Shown here in pieces: positions 11,767-22,712 of a DNA stretch of 64,000 nt. The notes under the pieces were generated by a model. The model was given only the letters and a program-made list of their open reading frames with translations. It was not told the DNA's origin and ran no database searches. Source of the stretch: Melampsora larici-populina 98AG31 (taxonomy: Eukaryota > Basidiomycota > Pucciniomycetes > Pucciniales > Melampsoraceae); contig NW_006768860.1 of assembly GCF_000204055.1 (NCBI RefSeq), positions 63,504-127,503 on the forward strand, written 5' to 3'. Within the stretch, counting starts at the first letter, position 1. Each line of letters starts with the position of its first letter. Position numbers and translations under genes: made by a program.

Positions 11767-11980
11767 TGTTATGGCCCGAGGTCTGCCCAGCGTATGTACA
11801 CGACTGCGGCACAGTAGACCTAGTCCAGCTTTGTATATAACCTGTCTAGCTCCAGCTCCCGGCTCCTTCCACATCCTTGTTCGTGGTTGGATCCCAGATG
11901 CTGAGCTTGCGCTCTAACAGGTATGCGTAATCTATCCTTGTTCGTGGTTGGATCCCAGATGCTGAGCTTGCGCTCTAACA
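11767..11980 (+). repeat. 3' LTR (214 bp) of the non-autonomous element
   Basis: Identical to the 5' LTR by eye over its full length, and followed by the TCCTC duplication. Confidence 0.95.
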
Positions 11981-11985
11981 TCCTC

Positions 11986-12289
11986 TACATTTCAATTTTC
12001 AAAGCAATAGGAAATATTCTAACTTAAATTTAGGTATTTCCCTCCCTTTGAGTAATCGTCACTTGATCTCAAGTAGAGAATCGGAAAAAATGAGGAGTTT
12101 GCTCTGGAACCGGAAAACTTGACTTGTCATCTGAAGTCAAAGTTTTGTTAGCACCCACCCTCTATTCAGGAAGTGAAGCGCACCTCTAGGGTATGGTTCC
12201 CTAAAAAGAGCACTTGAGTCACGGAACTATATCCATATTTCCCCTTTCCTGCCTCTGCGGGGCGCATCCTCAGACCATCTAGCGTAAAG
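11986..12289. other. Intergenic, nothing recognised
   Basis: About 300 bp between the LTR element and the inverted-repeat element; no ORF, RNA or repeat recognised. Confidence 0.5.
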
Positions 12290-12891
12290 GTGACTTGTAT
12301 ATGGGGACCTGTATTTTTCCACCCTTTTCTTTCCACCCGTTTTGTGGTGTAAAAAACTGGCGAGTGGAAAATTGCATACCCTGAGGGGTCATATGCAATT
12401 TTCCACCTTTTTTCCAAAAACAAGAGGTGGAAAAACTAGGGTGGAAAATTGCATCCTGAGCCCAGAAATATTGAATTTTACACTCAGATTCTTTCCACCA
12501 GATAATGAGTGTAAAATTTTTGGTGTGTAAAATTCCATATGAGCCACCTCAGATTGAATTTTACACCTATTTGTTTCCACCAACGTAGAAAATTACACCT
12601 TCCTTTTACACCCAAAGGGAAAAGCACAATAGCTATTGTCAATAAGTGGACTTATTGAACAAGTAATTAGACAATCATCAATTAGATAACAGTTGTTTAC
12701 AAACGCAAAAGTATTGCAACAATGACTTATATACTTAAATACCTGCAGTGGATAAATACCTTCCTTGCACTGAGGAGACAAACACATTTGAGAGAATTTG
12801 AGACCAATTCCAAATATGTGTGAGGAGACAGACACATTTGAGAGACTTTGAGATAAATTGCAGATACATGCAGTTTTTTGCTAAGTCATGT

Positions 12892-13005
12892 GCACCGTGT
12901 CCGGGTAGTGTTTTGCTTGTCAACAAGCGCGCATGACTTCCCTTTCTGCCTCAAAGGGAGTCGGTGTGCACTTGTTGACGAGCAAACCCTACACGGACAC
13001 GGTGT
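12892..13005. repeat. Palindromic hairpin repeat, copy 1
   Basis: A 114-bp imperfect palindrome whose arms carry GTGTCCG...AACAAGCG and GTGCACTTGTTGACGAGC, with ACTTCCCTTT/AAAGGGAGT at the loop. A diverged second copy lies at 45560-45671. Confidence 0.8.
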
Positions 13006-13063
13006 CACAAAGTTGCTTTGATGAGTGTAAAATTATAAGCATGGCACATGTGCTTACATATTA

Positions 13064-13341
13064 GGGGGGCTCAAGTCAAAAAAATCTACAACTTTTATGG
13101 TAAAAAACTTTTCCCAATTTCATAAAATTTACGCAAAATTTTATGAAATTGGGAAATGTTATACGACATCCCAAATTTTTTTAAGCAGCAAATTTGCGTA
13201 AATTTACTGCTCAGAAGCAGATCCGAAAGAATTTTTTTGGTCCTTTTTTATGAATTGGGAAAAGTTTTTACAGCACGGTACCGTAAAAAACTTTCCCCGA
13301 TTTTTTAAGAAAAGGCGGCAAATATTTTGACTTGAGCCCCC
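13064..13341. mobile_element. PIF/Harbinger-type MITE, copy 1 (278 bp)
   Basis: Terminal inverted repeats GGGGGGCTCAAGTCAAAA and TTTTGACTTGAGCCCCC, flanked by TTA on both sides (13061-13063, 13342-13344). A 3-bp TWA duplication with G-rich ends is typical of Tourist/Harbinger MITEs. No coding capacity. Shares the internal GGTAAAAAACTTTTCCCAA motif with copy 2. Confidence 0.85.
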
Positions 13342-13593
13342 TTATTTGCACTCCTCAACTTTACACTCCATATTGAGTGTAAAATTAGACATTTAGGGTC
13401 TATAGCAATTTTTACACTGTATTTTTTTACACTACATATCAAGTGTAAAAATAATGAGTGTAAAATTGTAGGTAGATGGAGCCACTCTACACTTTTACAC
13501 ACAACCATTTACATACAAAATCTTTGCACTCCAGGAATTTGGCCGGATTGAGTGTAAAAATGCATTTACACTCATGTCTCTTTACACTCATTA

Positions 13594-13824
13594 GGGGGGC
13601 TCAAGTCAAAATATTTTGCTACTTTTATGGTAAAAAACTTTTCCCAAATTTTTTTGAGCAGCAATTTACGCAAATTTGCGTAAATCTGCTGCTCAGAAGG
13701 AGATCCAAAAGAAATTTTTACGGCCCTTTTTTACGAGTTGGGAAAAGTTTTTACAGCACGGTACCATAAAAAACTTTCCCCAATTTTTTAAGAAAAGGCC
13801 GCAAAAATTTTGACTTGAGCCCCC
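13594..13824. mobile_element. PIF/Harbinger-type MITE, copy 2 (231 bp)
   Basis: Same terminal repeats and TTA flanks (13591-13593, 13825-13827) as the copy at 13064, with a shorter interior. It sits about 250 bp from copy 1, inside the same host element. Confidence 0.85.
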
Positions 13825-14341
13825 TTATTATTGAGTGTAGAAATCTTGTAACCCATTATATAGTGCTTCAAGGAAAAGCACCTTGTGCTTTTGAAAAAGC
13901 ATCAACAAGTTGAGAGCAACCTGTCCTTTGAAATGGATTATCAACCATGAAAGTTCAACTGTACACTCAGCTTTTCTCTTTGGGTGTAAAGCAAAGGTGT
14001 AATTTTTGAAATTGGTGGAAACAAATGGGTGTAAAATTCAATCTGAGGTGGCTCATATGGAATTTTACGCACAAATATTTTGACACTCACTATCTGGTGG
14101 AAAGAATCTGGGTGGAAAATTTGATATTGGTGGCTTTGAGATCCAATTTTCCACCCTAGTTTTTCCACCTTGTGTTTTCCACTTGCAAGAAAAAATGGAA
14201 AAAAGGTGGAAAATTGCATAGGAAAATTGCATATGACCCCCCAGGGTATGCAATTTTCCACCCCTTGGGTTTTTACACCACAAAACGGGTGGAAAGAAAA
14301 GGGTGGAAAAATCTCCCACCCCCTTGTATATCACGGGTCAC

Positions 14342-15340
14342 ATCTCAGCTGACATCAGTAACAATTAACCTATAGGGAGACTCTCTCCTCAAGAATAATC
14401 CAAAAGGTCTAGATGTGGTGCCAGACAATATCCTGCAAAATTCCAGTATCCCATCAATCTCCTCGCGGCTTCCAAGAGGTGATATAAGTACCTTGAAATC
14501 TTACTGTTCGTAAGGATGATGTTATATATAGCCTTCTGCCTAATTTATTACTTACCAAAAACTGTAACAAAATCGCTCTCCATGAAACATGTGAAAGGAC
14601 CTGAAAGGACACTTCCAATCATCAAGTATCCCGCTTTCATTCATGTTTGCTGATTTCAAGGTTACTGTCACCGTGTTTTTCGTTCATCGACATCTAAATT
14701 GTCAGCTGGGAATTTCTACAACAAGAGGCCCTCTTGACAGACGAACCACATCCTGCAATACTCCTCCCTCTCAAGCTTGTGACTCACGGGCCACAGCCAG
14801 CCTTGGTGTACTGATTGTCTTATGTGGGACCCCAATGTTGGCGCTTCTCTTGCTATCTTAGCCTAACCTTGCAGTTCACTCTTTTTGTCTTGGGTCAAAA
14901 TCCCATATAGGGCTAACGCACCATATAAGTCTGGACGATGGTCAAGCTACCCAAGCTCAAAACCAACCCGAAGCGCCCGGTGAGCACCCGAGGTCAGCTT
15001 TCCCTATATACTCAAAGACCTAAACCAATGGCCTACGTCTATCATTGATCAAGCTTATCCATACAATCTGATTTAATCAAATTGTGCTCTCCTGTTTGGT
15101 ATTCAGGAGCCATATAAAACAAGTGTAACATCAGATCTCTGGTGTTGGATTGAGTACATATGAATATTCATAGACAGGCTTTCAAGAGAAGGATTAAAAT
15201 TAGGTTTCAATGCATATATGAGATAAAACTTGTAACATTTGAAAGACGATCAAACTACCATCAAAAATCTTAATCCCATATATTTATATTTGTCACAATC
15301 GCCCCAGAAAGTTTTCATTGAATGTCATCATTAATCAGTC
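14342..15340. other. Intergenic, 1 kb, with a duplicated gene-start fragment
   Basis: No complete gene seen. 14930-15020 contains GGACG ATG and a frame reading MVKLPKLKTNPKRP, then a possible donor GTGAGC. It is about 85% similar over 90 bp to the minus-strand segment 29101-29010. The source gene is not recognised. Confidence 0.5.
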
Positions 15341-17175
15341 ATGCGGTTCCAAATCCTCTTCACATTCTTCATATTCACCTGCTCAGCTCATTACTCGTAT
15401 CTTTCGAATAATAGGTATCGTAAACAAGCGTTCAAATCACTCAAAGAGATTGCAGTCCATGAACCAATAATCAATCACCTCAAAAAGAGGTCTAATGAGA
15501 TTGTATTGACTGAAGATTTCTGTACTGAAAAAGCTGACACAAAGCAATTCAAGAAGCTACTGTCCTTGAACAAGACAAACCCAAATCAGTCTTACCTATC
15601 TGAGCTCTTACAGTCTGTACAGTACTTGAAATCCCACATAAAGAAGTCCACACCATGGTCTAAAGGGAAATTTTGCAGCCATGTGTTTGATAAGAATGAA
15701 GGTTTTGACCGCACAATCTCATGTGCGGTGAACCACCTTGAATATCACCCATTTCTCATGAAGGATACAGTCTGGATACTGGCGATCTTGAAACATCTTC
15801 AAGAATATCTACCCCATGGGTCACTGGAACCATTGAATACTGATGTAGAGCAAAGAAAGTCAAGCCGAGCTGCGCTGTACCTTCATCTGACAAAAGGTAT
15901 CTCATGGTACCAAAGCTATATGAATGTTTAATGAATGTAAATAACTTGTCGCGAATTCTTGCTCATCAAATTGTAGGTTTGGATCTCATAGGTGCCAGTC
16001 AAGCTCTTTGGAGTTCTGATGTAAGCATTGAACTTGTGGACATTGATATATGTAAGTCATATATCATGAGATTCTTTGGTTTATAATATTGAAAGATAAC
16101 AAATTATGTTTGTCATTGAAGCATTGGCAGAGGCTGATTCAAGAATCAAAATGATCGATTGGATCAAGCAATATGCTGAGAACCCAGACTCCAAATTATC
16201 CAACTTCATGATTGAGACTCATGATGAATTGATACAGGAAAGCTGCCCCATGCCACACAGCAAGCTGGAAAATTTGTTGCAGAGATGTTACAAAAATTTC
16301 ATAGAACCACACTCATCCAAATTAGACAAGGACCTTGCATATACGGTACTCCATGGATATCCAAATGTTTCTCCAAGAGCAAAAGAGATAGTAGAACACT
16401 TACAAGAACAAGATCTTTCCTTTGGGCAAAAATTCCAATGCTTTCGGAGGATATCTGACGATGTAGGATTGATCAGAGACCTCGAAGAGCTCTGGATAAA
16501 GCACAGTTCTACACAATTTGAAGAACTGATTCACCCCTTCATAAAGTTAGAGAAGGCCACATGGCAAAACGTTGAAGATTTGATTGAAGCTCTGGTAGAT
16601 GATTCACTTCGTTCAGTTAGATCCAAAGAAATTCCCATTGAAGAAGATCAAATTATAAAGATACTGTACCGTGTTTTCTATCATATCAATGGTGCCCAAT
16701 CATACCTTTGTAAAAATGTAAAGTGGTGTGGTAAGTTCTTGCTCCCTTGGACTAAAAAATGATTGATTTGAAAGTACCAACTGTGTATGCACATCTTGCA
16801 AAGGACTCATAGTTTTATCTCTATTCTGTAGGGGAGCCTTTAAAATTTAAATTCAGGAGACCTGAAATTACAGAGGACCCAAGTACAGGTGATATATGCA
16901 CAATCTGCCTCGAGGGTATTGGAAATAATGTTGATTCCCAGAAGTCTGTTGAAGATGGTCTTGATGTTGTTGATCTGGATCATGGGGCAAACCACAAATT
17001 TCACAGCAAGTGTCTACGGGTAGGTTTTGTTTTTTGATCAAAAACTGCACAGTGTGAACTTTGTTCTGATGTCATACATATGCGGTCAACCAAAAAACAG
17101 AAAATGAAAAAAATGAATCCTACCAAGGCATTAGAATGTCCATTGTGTAGGGAAAAAATTGATTTGGTTATGTGA
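15341..17175 (+). CDS. Secreted or ER-entering RING-finger protein, rust-lineage type
   Basis: Exons 15341-15896, 15977-16051, 16122-16730, 16832-17019, 17053-17175, all in frame. MRFQILFTFFIFTCSAHYSY is a strong signal peptide. The body (about 400 residues) is helical, Lys/Glu/Leu rich and not recognised. The C-terminus is a RING-type zinc site: CTICLEG, then DHGANHKFHSKC, CELC and CPLCRE, with about 35 residues between the CELC and CPLC pairs. Known RING function is E3 ubiquitin ligase, but an N-terminal signal peptide makes a conventional cytosolic E3 doubtful. Such signal-peptide RING proteins occur in lineage-specific families in rusts, to my knowledge. The last intron (17020-17052) would be only 33 nt, unusually short, yet reading through it gives a stop. 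Confidence 0.75.
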
Positions 17176-18286
17176 TGATCCAAGAGGAGGCAGTTTCTCA
17201 CACAAGCCAATTTTTACACTTGGAAAACACAAAGGGTCTGTTAGGCTTCAGCATGTTTAAGTCAATGGTGAACCCAAGTGAAAATTTCAGTTCAAGTTGA
17301 GATATAAACCCCAAAACATACTGATTGAAATATGGATGCCCCTCTATTTCATTAAGCCCCGTCTTTTGCATCTCTTCAGAGCCGTCTTTGCTGCCCTGTA
17401 ATCTGGAGCAATTGTAAGAAAACCTTGATAAGCTCCTTCTGCCAGCAACTTTTGACTGCATTTAGAAAGTTTTGAAAGATTTAAATGTCATCCTGACCTC
17501 ATATCTGAGTTTTGCTCTTGCCCCCAAGTTGATGTTTCCATCAACAAAGTTTCTATCCTACCCACCATATAATGGCAAAGAGTTGAGAAACACTCTCCTA
17601 TGTTTGATAAAGAACATTCAGTTCTTATGTTTCAAGCCCTGCAAGAAAGACAATTTCATCAACATATAAACAAGACCTTAGAAGCTGAACATCAGTCAAT
17701 GAAGCATGTGTTTCAAGCATCACCTCCCAATGAGTCACACAAAGCAACTCCATAAACCATCCTTTCAACAGTGCTCCGTTGGCATATTGTTCTTGAAAAA
17801 TTTAAGTTTCACTTCCGAAAAATCTTCTGTACAAACCAAACATGATGAGTATATCACAAGAAAAGGTTTTCATGCTCCTCCAGAGGATCAGAATCAAGTG
17901 TGCTGAAGGTCAATTTAAAAGCCGGAAAGGTGAATAAAAGTGGCTGCAGGAGGCAAAAAGCGTAGTCCCCTCCGTTAACAATCCATAAAACCCTTGACCG
18001 TGTCGGATTCCTTCTGATTCTTTACCCTTTTCAGGTTGACTTTTGCCTTGTCTAGGAATCCAGGGAGTTTGTGCCACGTCGCGAAAAGAGCTGATTTGAG
18101 GATTAATTGTCAAGCATCAGGCTCCGCCCAATCCCCAATGTTTCAGTTCCGAATCCAATGAATGGACCCTGCTATCAGGTCTTACCCAGTGCTCTCCTCA
18201 CCCTTTATATTCCTTGTGTGAGAGGCCGTTAAGTCGCAATCATTGTGTCGTCATTATCCCTTGTATCTACATCTGCATATACCACC
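17176..18286. other. Intergenic, 1.1 kb, possible decayed retroelement
   Basis: No intact gene. The minus strand near 17680-17640 reads LYVDEIVFLAGL, reminiscent of the copia-type YVDD reverse transcriptase motif, but the surrounding frame is broken and the rest does not clearly match. The right end holds the promoter of the small secreted protein gene. Confidence 0.35.
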
Positions 18287-19031
18287 ATGTCATTAGCTCA
18301 ATATCCTCGCCAGGTCGTTTTTATCTTCATCGCTATACTCCTCGCACAATGTTCTTTCACGCAGGCTACAGAAGTAAAGTGTTTAGGCGGATTTAATTTA
18401 AACAGCGACCCAGCCACCGCAAGTAAGTAGAATGGATCAACTTCTTTCTTTTGCCAAACATCCTTCCTCCATGTCTCATTGCTTCCTTTCTTTCCCAAAG
18501 TGTGCTCTGATAAGGAATTCAAGCCGTGGAAGTGCCCAACTGCCAAATGCAAAAAAGACGGTAAGTTGCATCATCTTTGAAGGTCTCATTTCTTCAATGA
18601 TCTTTTAAACTCACATCAAATATTGTCATAGGTCAGCCACACTTATCAATGTCAGGTTGTTTGCACAATGGCGTCGCTGGTTCTGGTATAAGTGACCAAA
18701 AATGTGCCCAATACAATACTCAACCTGTTCCTTCATATGGTTAGTCATCCTTCTTTTAGTGTTCATCATTCAGACAGGCTTGACAGTTTTCGTTTCTTGA
18801 ACTGTTGATGGTTTCCCAATTCCATAGGATGTATGAACCCGGGCGGACAAGTCTATGTTTGTCCTTTCAAAGCCACCGATCCACCTTACCTCAGTAAGTC
18901 ATCTTCCTTTCTCATGATTTATGATCCATATATTGATCGCATCGTCTGTCGTCCGTACCTTTATAGCCTGTTCCGACTGTACCAAGCCAGTGGAATCAAC
19001 TGCGCGACAAATTAACAACAGCAATATGTAG
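18287..19031 (+). CDS. Small secreted cysteine-rich protein, candidate effector
   Basis: Exons 18287-18422, 18501-18560, 18632-18739, 18828-18893, 18967-19031; every intron is phase 1 and GT-AG. The product is about 144 residues. Signal peptide: VVFIFIAILLAQCSFTQA preceded by MSLAQYPRQ. The mature part has about ten cysteines (KCLGG, MCSDKEF, KCPTAKCKK, GCLHNG, KCAQY, GCMNPGG, VCPFK, TCSDC), one or two per exon, so each exon looks like a small cysteine module. No known domain recognised. Small size, signal peptide and cysteine content fit a rust effector candidate; that role is inference. An upstream in-frame GTG was ignored in favour of the ATG at 18287. Confidence 0.78.
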
Positions 19032-20464
19032 CCATATAAAATTGTATTTAGTTTGTCACAATTATTTCATTGTTACCCAAGAAAATTTAAAAATAAATCA
19101 TCAATTTTCCTTGATCCAAAGTACCTATTTAACAGAATGAATATTGGAGGTGAGTTCATGCTTTGATATGACTTCGATGAATATGTCAAAGGCAGGTCTC
19201 ATCACAACATGATTCTGAGTCCTAGATCACAAACTACATTTTTCTATCCTCTTCTCGTTTATGGTCCTCAATCCTGAGCATGTTTATGTCATGAAAGTCT
19301 TGGTTTTCTCGTGTTATAAAAACTCTTCACACACATGTACATACATATATATTTTGTGATGCAAAATCAAGTTCGCAGGATGCATCGGAAAAAGTGTGAC
19401 CATCTACAGCCCTGGGAATTGAATGGTGGCTTCAGGATTGTGATCTGATTAGAAAGCACAACAGCCGCTGGCCTTGCACAGAAACACTAATATGTGATTG
19501 GGAGATTGAAAATGAGATTATAAAGAAACATGGGTATTGAGTTTGATACGGAAAAATAATGACAATCACATGAACTAGCTTGATTTGGCCATGTACTCAT
19601 ATAGCCAGCATGCACATAGGGGCTTTTTGTGTGTGTCATATTGGTGTATAAGCATGGCCTCCCCAGGCATATAACTCGTCACAAGAATTCATATCAAGCA
19701 TGTTTTACAACGGAGTATATAACCTGTCAAGTAGAGTCATTGAGTGATTATTGATCCCAATTACAAACATCTTAACACATTCAGCTCCCCATGACACGCT
19801 TGGAAAGTGTGCACAATGATATAAAAGTTGAGGGAGGGCTGATAGAGTACTGAAGTAATTGAAGGAAGAACATTTAACAGATCTGCGGTCAGAATAGACA
19901 AACCTTTGGCTGGCAATTTTAGACATCAATGAATTTACATCCTTGCCCTGACACGTCTTTTGCAAATTCAAAATGTCGCGTGCTGTGCTCCAAGAATGAA
20001 ATGTCGCGGTTTTTCCCCAGGGTATTTTAGTTCTTACATACTTATCAGCGGTTCTGGTGGCATAACTCACCTAGGCTGACATCTCCGCGGCGCTTTTGGT
20101 CTCATGTCAATGTGATCCCATCTTTCGATCCTGCAATATTTCCAGCCTGCATACTCGACTCTTTACGGATAGTCTTTCTGCCTCGGGTCGGTCTTGTCGC
20201 GTGGCTTGCATGACTACGGTACAGTGCTGCTCCGGATACATTCCCACCAAGTCGCCTCCTTGGATTTCTCGTTGACTCAATTACATAATCCTAATTGGCC
20301 ATTGAGTGAGCAGGTAAGTTCTATCATGTTTCGATTTCAGATATGATCTCTTTCTAACCTGTGCTGTATGCTGTCTTATCGGACTCACGTGTACTTTTTG
20401 TTTACTGTGGACTGAATGATCCTATTGCTAATACTACTAGCTGTGGTTGTGGACGCATAATGCT
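19032..20464. other. Intergenic, 1.4 kb, with probable 5' UTR intron of the next gene
   Basis: No supported gene. At the right end, CAGGTAAGT at 20311 and ACTACTAG ending at 20440, with GCTAAT as a branch-like site, suggest a 5' UTR intron (20314-20440) of the downstream UBLCP1 gene. A short TACATA-type microsatellite lies near 19330-19350. Confidence 0.45.
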
Positions 20465-22712
20465 ATGCCAGAAACAAACGAATCCCCTTTGCCAACCTGT
20501 CTGGACATCGAATCTACTTCCGATAAATATAAGAGTGGCTCAGAAGACCAAATCAGTAAACGGCCCAAGTTGGATGATGAATCCACAAAGGCAAGCAGTA
20601 GCTCAGCAGTTCTTGTAACCCAAACCTCTGGAGACGCAGAACGGGAGACGCCGATCGGTTTCATCCCAGAGCAGGGTGATACTAGCTTCAGTGGTGCAAA
20701 TCAGGGACCACCAGTAGCAAGCGGGAGTGGCCTTGCGGAATATCACGATGAGCGATCTGCGATGGAGAGTGAGAAGACCGAGCCTTGCATGGCTCTCAAT
20801 CTGGTGTTTTCTTGGAGGAATGATAATGTGAGCGAGGAATCAATTCAATGTCATGTAGAGTACTTTAAGGATAGGCCAATTCGAAACTGAACTAAGGACC
20901 TTTATCTTATCTTATCAGCTTGAATTACAGATAGACAAGACAGAAACGATCGGAGACCTGAAGGTTATGATATATTCATTAACGGCCGTTACTCCAGAGA
21001 GACAAAAGATATTAGGATTAGTACCTGGAAAACTTCCCTTGGACGATGTACTGTTATCCACAATTGAATTCAAAATGAAGGTAAGTTTCTGATTTGAACT
21101 GTCATTCCGACCACTTCTTCCGAACCATCCACTTCTTACTTCAATTTACCAAAAATCAAGCTCAATGCCTCCCGATGACCCTTTACCCCCGGATCAGCGA
21201 GGTGCTCACTTCACATTATTGGGGACACCTGAAGAGAATACCATCCTGCGCTCTCAAGATGGCACAAAGGTACGTCTTCCTTGGTATTCGGCTCCTCATA
21301 CTGTTCAAAGCACTGATTCATAAGGAGCTTGTGATTAGGCTACCAACGATCAGGCCCATCATCCGGTCTCGGCCAACGATTGCGTCTTATATCTCCCTCA
21401 AGTTCAAGCCAAGCTGCAAGAGCTCTCTTCGACGTTGTGAGTTTTTGTTTACCAGCAGTGCCTTTGTAGTGTTTCTACATGGTTAACTGATTTACTTTAC
21501 ATTGTATACCACTTTAATTCAGAGAGTTGAATATCATGGTCTGCACGACGCCATCTATAAAATCCTGGATTTCCATCTAAGATTTTGACTTTGCAACGAC
21601 TTTTGTGTAGAACCGTCCTCGCCCTGGAAAGAAGCTGCTGGTTCTAGATCTTGATGTATGGATTCTGATCCAATTCAATTCATTAATCTCATTGGGACTG
21701 ATTTACGGTTCCCTTCTCACACCTCCGTCAGTATACTCTCATGGACTCCAAAGCGTATAGCGACTTTTCGGTACATGCATTAGATATGACTCGGCCCTAT
21801 TTACATGAATTCTTGACTGCGTTATGGCCATATTATGATGTAGGCATCTTTTTTCATGTGGTGCTCGTCTAATCCACCTTACTAATGCCATCCTTTCAGA
21901 TATGCATATGGTCAGCAACAAGTTGGCGTTGGCTAGAGAGTAAACTAGTCGAGCTACAAATGGTGGGCGGTAAATACATCGACAAGTACTTGATCCAATT
22001 CGGTAATTACACATCTTATCTTTTATCTTATCTCTTGCTGAAGTCTAGATGAATCTCACAGTTCTCGATCGCGGGCCAATGTTCGAGGTCACGTCCATCA
22101 GGCATGGCAAAGTTGCACGTCATGAAGTTAGCATTGCTCCTTCGATCTTGCCACCTTTCTACGGTCTTAATACTTTATAATTACTTGTAGGTCAAGGCTC
22201 TGGAATTGATTTGGCGGGCGATACCCGAATACAATGCAACGAATACTCTTCACCTTGATGATTTGAGTCGGAATTTTGGTCGGTTACGTTTTTCCCCAGT
22301 CTATACAATCCACATACTTATTCAAATGTTTATCTTTGGGGCTTCATAGTACTCAACCCGACTTCAGGGGTCAAGATATCGCCTTTCAAGTATGCCCGAG
22401 AAAACAAACATGACCGCCAGCTTGTGTTTTTGACAAGGTTTGTTTGGCTCAACACCCCTTTCAATTACGTAGCAAAGCTAATGACTCGCCTGGGCTCCTA
22501 TTCATTTGAACAGGTACTTTCTTCAAATGGCACTTCAGCCTGATGTTCGTATCTTTGATCATCGTCATTGGGCAAAGTGTACACTACCACTTCCACCTGG
22601 TGTGAGAGACCCACTACATGATCTAGATCCTCAAGATCCTGAATTGATCAAATTTCTTCAACGTCATCCATGGGTTAAACCCGAACAACCCGAACAACCT
22701 GATCAGAATTGA
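20465..22712 (+). CDS. UBLCP1: UBLCP1-type ubiquitin-like domain CTD phosphatase
   Basis: Known role: nuclear HAD-family phosphatase that binds the 26S proteasome through its ubiquitin-like domain and restrains its assembly and activity. Twelve exons: 20465-20827, 20919-21080, 21198-21269, 21339-21436, 21523-21538, 21611-21655, 21732-21839, 21900-22002, 22062-22126, 22191-22278, 22350-22437, 22514-22712; they join in frame to 468 residues. Ubiquitin-like part: TIGDLKVMIYSLTAV, PERQKILGL, FTLLGTPEE. Phosphatase part: RPRPGKKLLVLDLD joined across an intron to YTLMD gives the DxDxT motif; then MTRPYLHEFLTALW, IWSATSWRWLESK, LHLDDLSRNFVLNP, GVKISPFKYA. An N-terminal extension of about 108 residues precedes MALNLVFSW, where animal homologues begin, so the ATG at 20789 is an alternative start. 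An out-of-frame ATG overlaps at 20460. Confidence 0.94.

Larger units (their letters stand above)
8703..11980 (+). mobile_element. Complete young non-autonomous LTR retroelement (3.28 kb) with a single unknown ORF
   Basis: Seen directly: two identical 214-bp LTRs (8703-8916 and 11767-11980) starting TGTTA and ending TAACA. They are flanked by a perfect 5-bp target duplication TCCTC (8698-8702 and 11981-11985). A primer-binding-like sequence GGTTATGAGTCCCAG follows the 5' LTR and a purine tract GGGGGGGAG precedes the 3' LTR. The interior has one long ORF (9401-11503) on the plus strand. There is no reverse transcriptase, RNase H, integrase, protease or zinc-knuckle motif. Identity of the LTRs implies very recent insertion. 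The primer site resembles the complement of the anticodon half of initiator tRNA-Met, the copia-type half-tRNA mode, so mobilisation by a Ty1/copia relative is inferred. A 215-N assembly gap lies inside the ORF and could hide sequence. Confidence 0.93.
12290..14341. mobile_element. 2.05-kb foldback-type element with long imperfect terminal inverted repeats
   Basis: The first roughly 330 bp (12290-12620) and the last roughly 370 bp (13965-14341) are inverted copies. Matching landmarks include GTGAC at both ends, CCACCCGTTTTGTGGTGTAA, CATACCCTGAGGGGTCATATG, the (T)GAGCCACCTCAGATTGAATTT stretch and TTTACACCC motifs. The arms are built from many short GTGTAAAATT and GGTGGAAAATT units. The centre continues the GAGTGTAAAA motif and holds two Harbinger-type MITEs and one hairpin. 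No transposase ORF exists, so it is non-autonomous. I could not identify a clear target duplication. The superfamily is unassigned. Confidence 0.8.

Noticed and set aside
17198..17669. Possible copia reverse transcriptase relic (LYVDE-like motif)
   Set aside because: Only one short motif fits and neighbouring frames are broken; not enough to call an element.
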